NCBI GenBank assembly: GCA_033032175.1
Contig: CM065312.1
Coordinates: forward strand, 992,001-1,056,000
DNA: 64,000 bases
DNA from: Saturnia japonica
Lineage: Eukaryota > Arthropoda > Insecta > Lepidoptera > Saturniidae
Reading direction: 5' to 3'
Shown: one piece after another, positions 58,679 through 64,000 of the stretch
Position numbering within the stretch: the stretch's first letter is position 1
How the letters are laid out: the number at the start of each line of letters is the position of its first letter
Notes under the pieces: model-generated
The model's input: only the letters and a program-made list of their open reading frames with translations
The model's database searches: none
Told to the model about the DNA's origin: nothing
Position numbers and translations under genes: made by a program

Positions 58679-61099
58679 CTGTAGACATCAACATTATAAC
58701 TTAAGTACATTTCTTTATATGGCTCAAAACAACGACAGCCATATACGTGATAGTCATTTCTGTCCCTGAACAAAGGCGACTGTCGAAAACATAATATTAA
58801 TATTATAGTCAACGTGACTCAATATTCACGAATGATCGATTGGTGCAGAATACCGCCTTTAAGATCCAAGATATACATAACTATTCTAGGCTTAGCGTAT
58901 CGCCATGTTTAGCTACATTGAATCATCGTTCGTGATTGTGATCAAACTCAAAGGTTAGACAAAGTATAATATAAGTGACGATCGTTCTAAATTGGACAAT
59001 ATACTGTAAAACTAAAGTTTTTAAAATTGCAATTAAAGTTTCTCGGAGTGTGGAACACCATTCGCTTTTTCAACAAGTAAAGCGATGCATATCTTCCGGA
59101 GCTCCGTATTTTTATTAAACTTTGCAAACGTCAAAGGATTTATAGTCTTTGCAAAGCTCGGTCCTCACGGCGCGGACACTCGACGCCTCTAATTTGCTGC
59201 CAGCGTTTATAAATAGTGCAAATGTAAAAAGTATTCCATTTTAACAGCTAACTTTCGAGTTAATTTATCTACTTGTTATAATAAAATTAATTTATTTAAA
59301 AAATAATTTTGCTTACTCTACTCTTTTCATATGGTACACATTAAGGCAAATTATTTCGTATGTTTTGTTTTTATATCTCAGTTAATTTTTATAATTTTCA
59401 AAATACTATAATTCTACTTCCGAATGTAATTCTTCCCTTACTCCACGCCACAAAGAAACTAAGGAAAATTGATCTCGACTAGAAACTCGGGAAACGAGAA
59501 GGTTAGACATCCAAATTACTTAACCTGGTTGAATAAGCTTGACAATCGGATCTTCACTAAGGTCTTCAAAAATAGACTAGTAGTGATTAGACGGCATAAT
59601 GAATTCTTACTCTTCATATAAAAAAAAAACAGATATTACAGAATTTGATTCCAATGTTATAGTTCAGTTATGTCACGTGACATGTAGAGGGTGGGCCGGG
59701 GGGTGTAACGGAGAACTGTCCCGACAGATATCAGTGTAATTTATAACCACGTTACTCGGTTCGAGGATTGATTTATCGAAATCGTAGGTACACTCGCTGA
59801 ACCGTACCTATATCGATAAAATGGTATCTCACACCGTTTCACTACAATGGGAAATGTTAAAAGAAAATGAATATAAGAAAAAAATATTTAACGGACCATC
59901 TCACACACGGCTTGACTTCAACTCATAAACAAAATTATACAATTAATTTCATGCAAACACAAGCAGACATCTGGCTAATCCCCGAGTTGACTGTATGTAT
60001 AAAAATTAAAGTAAATTATTGAGTAAAATTATTCTATAGATAAAATACTTAAAACAATATAAATCTGGAAAAAAGAATTGTTTATTTATTTAATATTCCT
60101 TTCGGGTAATTAATTTTTTATCTGTTAGTCACGTGACTTGAAACATGGATAAAAAACGTGACGTCACCATTCAGGAAATATGAACGTTAGACTCTTGGGT
60201 GAGTTCTCACACTTGTCACTGTTATCGTATAAAATGAATGACAATAATGCAGCGTTTTAGTGGCGTATTTTTTTTTATTTGAATTAAAAAAAAAATGTTT
60301 TTTAATCGCATTTTCGTTGTATGTATTAACGAAAAAAAAAATTCACAGGTATATTATTTTCATTATACAAAGTGTTTAAATTTTTTTTCCATAAGTTGTC
60401 AACTCCCGGATTACCATTCCAAATATTTTCTTTTATTCCATCGGTGCTGCAAAAGAATTACCTGATGTCAATGCAGTTTCACATTTCTATGTAGGGTATG
60501 CATAAGGAAAACTATGTTAAATAGGGAAAAGTTGAAAAAGTATCCAGTTGTAAGCAGCAAATTGTAATTCAAACACCTACCAGTGTAGCAAGAGGGAATG
60601 ATACTATTTCGTGATCTTAAATTTTTTCTTTGAGTACTCCATGGTAGAGCCAGCCATACACAATTCGCAAACGTACAATGTCACCCTAACTTTTTAATAG
60701 TAGTGACAATCACAGTAGTAGCAAAATAATGAAAAGTTTCATTACCGTTTAACCGAAGCATAAACACAGAAGAACAAATAAAACAATTGAATGTATCCGT
60801 CAATAAGAGAGACGCTGATCGCCGCGGGGAGCCAGCCAACCGGACAATGACATCAGCCCGGGGGGTAAGTACGCCCCGCCGCTCATGAATTACCGATCCA
60901 ACTAAGCACGAGATTAGGGCAATCGCAAAATGATCATTTCTTTATCATTTATTGCAGAGCCAGAAATACTAATGGAATAAACTAATAGACAAGAAGATCA
61001 ACCAAAGATTGCGTCTGTGCGACTTTATTTTGTTAGTTAAATCTATCTAAACGAATGAACGATCAGTCTTAACTTTACTGATTCGAGATACTGGGCTAT
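58679..61099. other. Upstream liprin intron, nothing recognised
   Basis: By homology the missing N-terminal liprin exon(s) should lie here or beyond the window on the minus strand, but I found no matching open segment with good splice sites. A GC-rich patch at 60810-60890 carries no recognisable frame. Confidence 0.4.
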
Positions 61100-61109
61100 A
61101 TTATCGCGT

Positions 61110-61385
61110 AGTTGCCACTTATTATCCTAGTGGTCGTAAGTGCGACTACTATGATCGAGGTCCTGGGTTCGATTCCCAGGTCGAGCAAAGTGTTATTGGG
61201 TTTTTTCCTTTGAAATTCTCAGTAGCAGCTCGGGGATTGGTTTCATGCCCGATTAATAGCAATAGGCTCGCCCCCAATTACATGGGGCCTAAAAACATAC
61301 TCGGCGAACTGTGGGTGTACATTAATTAGTACACCTCTGCCTAACCCTTCGGGGAATACAGTCGTGATAGTATGTATGTATGTAA
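61110..61385 (+). mobile_element. tRNA-derived SINE
   Basis: A tRNA-like head with an A-box region (ATCCTAGTGGTCGTAAGTGC) and a strong B box (GGGTTCGATTCCC at 61167-61179) is followed by a non-tRNA body (GTTATTGGGTTTTTTCC, GGGGCCTAAAAACATACTCG, CTAACCCTTCGGGGAATACA) and a (GTAT)n tail at about 61372-61385. This SINE type is widespread in moths. It is not a functional tRNA gene because the cloverleaf is degenerate. No clear target duplication. Confidence 0.85.
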
Positions 61386-63548
61386 ATTTATAGAAGTAGA
61401 AGCCAGGAACATAGGAAACTGATTAATTCAAAACAAACAGAAAAACTACAAACTGTCGGATAAGTGAAGAGAACACGATGTGCAAAGAAGGAGATAAGAG
61501 TGGCGCTCCTTTATTTCTGTCCAACTCAAAGTAGAGTATGACTTGATGATGAATATTGCTATTCGTTGAGAATGAGTGTATTTCGGACGAGGTAAATCGT
61601 TTTTGAATGCACAGGAATACTTGTGCTGCCGTGTTACTGTGTGAAGGGTGTTCTTGGTAAATCCTCAAAAGTGCCAATCTTCGCATCATAAAACATTCCA
61701 GTACAGAGACGACTGTCAAGAGATGAGGACATACTGAAAGTTGTCGTCGCTATGCCGACCCGAAGACCTACCAATTCGAAATCAAATACATTGCCGTAAA
61801 AGTGTTTAAAGCACGTGAAATCAAATAGACAACTAGATTCTATAATTTACTTTTACTAACATTAGCCCCATAACACGACTAGCGTATATGTTATCATAAA
61901 CAAATGTGATGAGAAACTACGGTATCACCGCCCGCCAGCCGCAGAATCAATTTCCGCTAGCGGACGATTGAAAAACCAAACACACCACGGTTACCGGATC
62001 GAAAAAAAAAATCAACCATTAATACCTTGGAATTAATCGTTTGAAAATAATATATCACGTTCTATATTAAAAATCCTCCTTTTACACATGGTTGGGCATA
62101 AATACGTAAATTATTTAACTTAACGGTTTTCAAAATTAACGTGCATTGGATGTTAGTGTTCCCGCGATCCTAGAATGTAGCTCTTGGATTCGCTGAAACT
62201 ACGCCGTCGTGTGACATAAGCGCATCTGATTGGCCCTTATATATCGCCGAACTACCACCAACCGCAATCAACTAACGACGCTTCAGTTTTGCTTTTTCTC
62301 TGTGCATAAAACTCTCGTCGGGTAATTTTTACCGATGAAAAATTTGTATGTGACAGTACCTTTGTTTTTTTTTTGTGTAATTCCCGGCCGGGTAAAGAAC
62401 ATTGAGTTCTGAAGAAATTGTGGGTTTGTGCTGGAAATAACGTTTTTGTCGAAGACTAGCAGAGCAGAAATGTTCTGGGTTGCTGGATTCAAAGCTTAGC
62501 ATTCAATGTACCTAAATCTTATTTTTGAAACCATATTCTAGATTGGGCCAAGGGATATCAATACTAATAAAATTTAAATTAATCATACTTGCATAAGTAT
62601 GTTCGCCGCGGTGAAGAGATTATTTACACATCGCTTCATCAACACACGTACATACATATGCGTATATAATAAGCTGAGTAAAAATTCGCCTCAGGAACAA
62701 TTCACGTTCCTCCCATTCCGATACTAAATTTAATTTATTAAATTTACACCTTGTACCAAAAACGCTATAATTTAGTGTTTAACATATATTCAACTACCTA
62801 CCCAAACTTAACACTAGGCCATTTAGATTTGAAGTTCAAAAGACACTTGAGTTTATGTGATTTAAACTCATATAAATGTATACAAAAAACTACGATGAAC
62901 TGGTCACCCTAAACGCAAAACGTCAAACCATTTGCCGGCCGTTGCGCTATCTTCCGGGCTGGAATGGCCGCGGAATTGGGAAACACTTTTTAGTTTATCT
63001 CCATCCCAAACGTTTGCTATGGGACGTGTCTCGTTGGAGAGGATAAAATCGTTCGCACACCGTCAGACTGGGTCGGTAACTTTCCATTACTTAGCGCCTT
63101 CCTTACTTAGCATTACTTACTTCAACAATGCTATAGGTAACTTTGAAAAGTCGGAAACCATTGGGCAAACAACCATTGATGTTTATTCCCTAGCGGTTTC
63201 TCTCAACGGTTAGACTTGTTGATTGAACTTTACACGATACAACAAGCTAAATGTCAACTCCCACTAAACGAAGCAGCATTATAAGTAAAAAATTTGAGTG
63301 ACTAGAAATACCAATGATATTATAATTAAAAAGTGATTCTTTTATTTTTCAATTATAAACGTAATTTTATCGTGTTTTGTATTTTTTTACGTGATATAAT
63401 AATATGGTTATTGTGCGAGTAAAAAATAAGAATTTCTTGTTATATCAGAGTCTCCTTAGTAAATTTATCATTGCGTAACTATTCTGAATATATTTGAATC
63501 TTGTAATAAATTATATTGTAAAGAACTATTACTTCCATTGAAATAAAA
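61386..63548. other. Non-coding stretch, nothing recognised with confidence
   Basis: An open frame at 62932-63213 (93 codons, MPAVALSSGLEWPRNWETL) has no family I recognise. A promoter-like arrangement (ATTGGCCC then TATATA, 62229-62243) is noted in the findings. Otherwise AT-rich. Confidence 0.35.
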
Positions 63549-63550
63549 TA

Positions 63551-64000
63551 TTAGTTCCTTACATATGAAATTAACGTTTTGTCATACTGACCACTTTGAT
63601 CTGAAATATATCCTCTTTGGTTAAGAATTCCAAATTCAAATTTATAAATTCATTTAGCTGGTACATTTGAGTTTTGAAAACAGTCATTCATTTGTTTTTT
63701 CCTCATTATTTTTTTCTTTGGCGACGCTTAATACCGCACAATGGAAAACATTAAATATCGGTATATTTACGAGTGTGAGTTCTACCGTGGCGTAAGTGCT
63801 GCAGAAACAGCTCGAACGATTAAAGATGTGTACGGCGCTGATGTCGCAAAAGAGAGCACGGCACGTTTTTGGTTTCAACGTTTCTGTTCTGCGAATTTCG
63901 ACCTTCAGAACCAACCCCGTGGACGTCCGGAGACCAAAGTGGAAAATGAAGAATTAAAGGCTATTGTGGAAGCGGATCCATCACAAAGCACTTCAGAGAT
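63551..64000 (+). mobile_element. Second mariner, 5' part, running off the window
   Basis: Starts TTAGTTCCTTACATATGAAA after TA (63549-63550), a diverged copy of the end TTAGGTCTTTACCTATGAAA found at 10127. The 5' untranslated part also matches (TACTGACCA(C/T)TT, GAATTC(C/T)AA(A/T)TT). The right end lies outside. Confidence 0.85.
63741..64000 (+). CDS. Mariner transposase, N-terminal part
   Basis: ATG at 63741 opens an uninterrupted frame to the window end, about 86 codons: MENIKYRYIYECEFYRGVSA, then ETARTIKDVYGADVAKEST, WFQRFCSANFDLQNQPRGRP and VEADPSQSTSE. It aligns closely with the N-terminal helix-turn-helix part of the transposase at 11219-10932 (VYGA, FDL, PRGRP, LKAIVEAD shared). It is intact as far as seen, but the catalytic domain is outside the window, so activity cannot be judged. 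Confidence 0.88.
   Translation, partial: MENIKYRYIYECEFYRGVSAAETARTIKDVYGADVAKESTARFWFQRFCSANFDLQNQPRGRPETKVENEELKAIVEADPSQSTSE

Noticed and set aside
61130..61185. Possible tRNA gene
   Set aside because: The B box is good, but the cloverleaf is degenerate and the sequence continues into a known SINE-type body and GTAT tail.
62932..63213. 93-codon + strand open frame
   Set aside because: No recognisable family, no support from context, and mixed composition suggesting an old repeat fragment.
1..64000. Defence system, CRISPR, operon or plasmid content
   Set aside because: The window is eukaryotic: spliced genes, SINE, LINE, mariner and Helitron-type sequences; no regularly spaced repeats or operon structure.

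Overview
This is eukaryotic nuclear DNA, AT-rich with intron-split genes, almost certainly from a moth or butterfly. The evidence for Lepidoptera is the mariner ends and transposase type, Helitron-like fragments ending in CTAG, a tRNA-derived SINE with a GTATGTAT-like tail, and CR1/Jockey-type LINE debris. No bacterial, phage or CRISPR content is visible.

Two host genes are clear. BMS1, the ribosome-biogenesis GTPase, runs on the + strand at 16299-19906 with a single intron and gives a complete protein of about 1127 aa. Liprin-alpha (PPFIA family, presynaptic active-zone scaffold) runs on the - strand from beyond the right side of the window to a stop codon at 30850. I could place 24 consecutive coding exons by splice sites and reading phase. 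They give 1061 codons covering most of the coiled coil, the linker and three SAM domains. The first N-terminal exon(s) were not found. Two small candidate exons of an unidentified - strand gene lie at the left edge (1-54 and 1619-1731).

The rest is mostly mobile-element history. From 3.8 to 13.9 kb there is a nest of elements: a hAT-like MITE, a Jockey-type ORF1 relic (-), a broken CR1-like LINE with coiled coil, SGNH, endonuclease and RT regions (+) interrupted by a complete mariner, a second truncated CR1/Rex1-like LINE (-) placed tail to tail with it, and a LINE 3' tail. A 2.3-kb element with hAT-like 8-bp target duplication and a broken transposase lies at 20547-22874. Two solo LTRs of one family lie at 15077 and 32041; the second carries a nested poly-A retroposon that also occurs at 37437 and, in its longest form, at 57253. 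Liprin introns also hold three Helitron-like fragments, a MITE with about 90-bp inverted repeats, four copies of a dispersed repeat, an old roughly 0.9-kb duplicated block, and a mariner-derived MITE. A SINE lies at 61.1 kb and a second mariner runs off the right end.

I see no new multi-gene system. The strongest unusual points are the 2.3-kb hAT-like element, the three-copy poly-A retroposon with a datable nested insertion, repeats that flank a liprin exon, and the shortened C-terminus of this liprin model.
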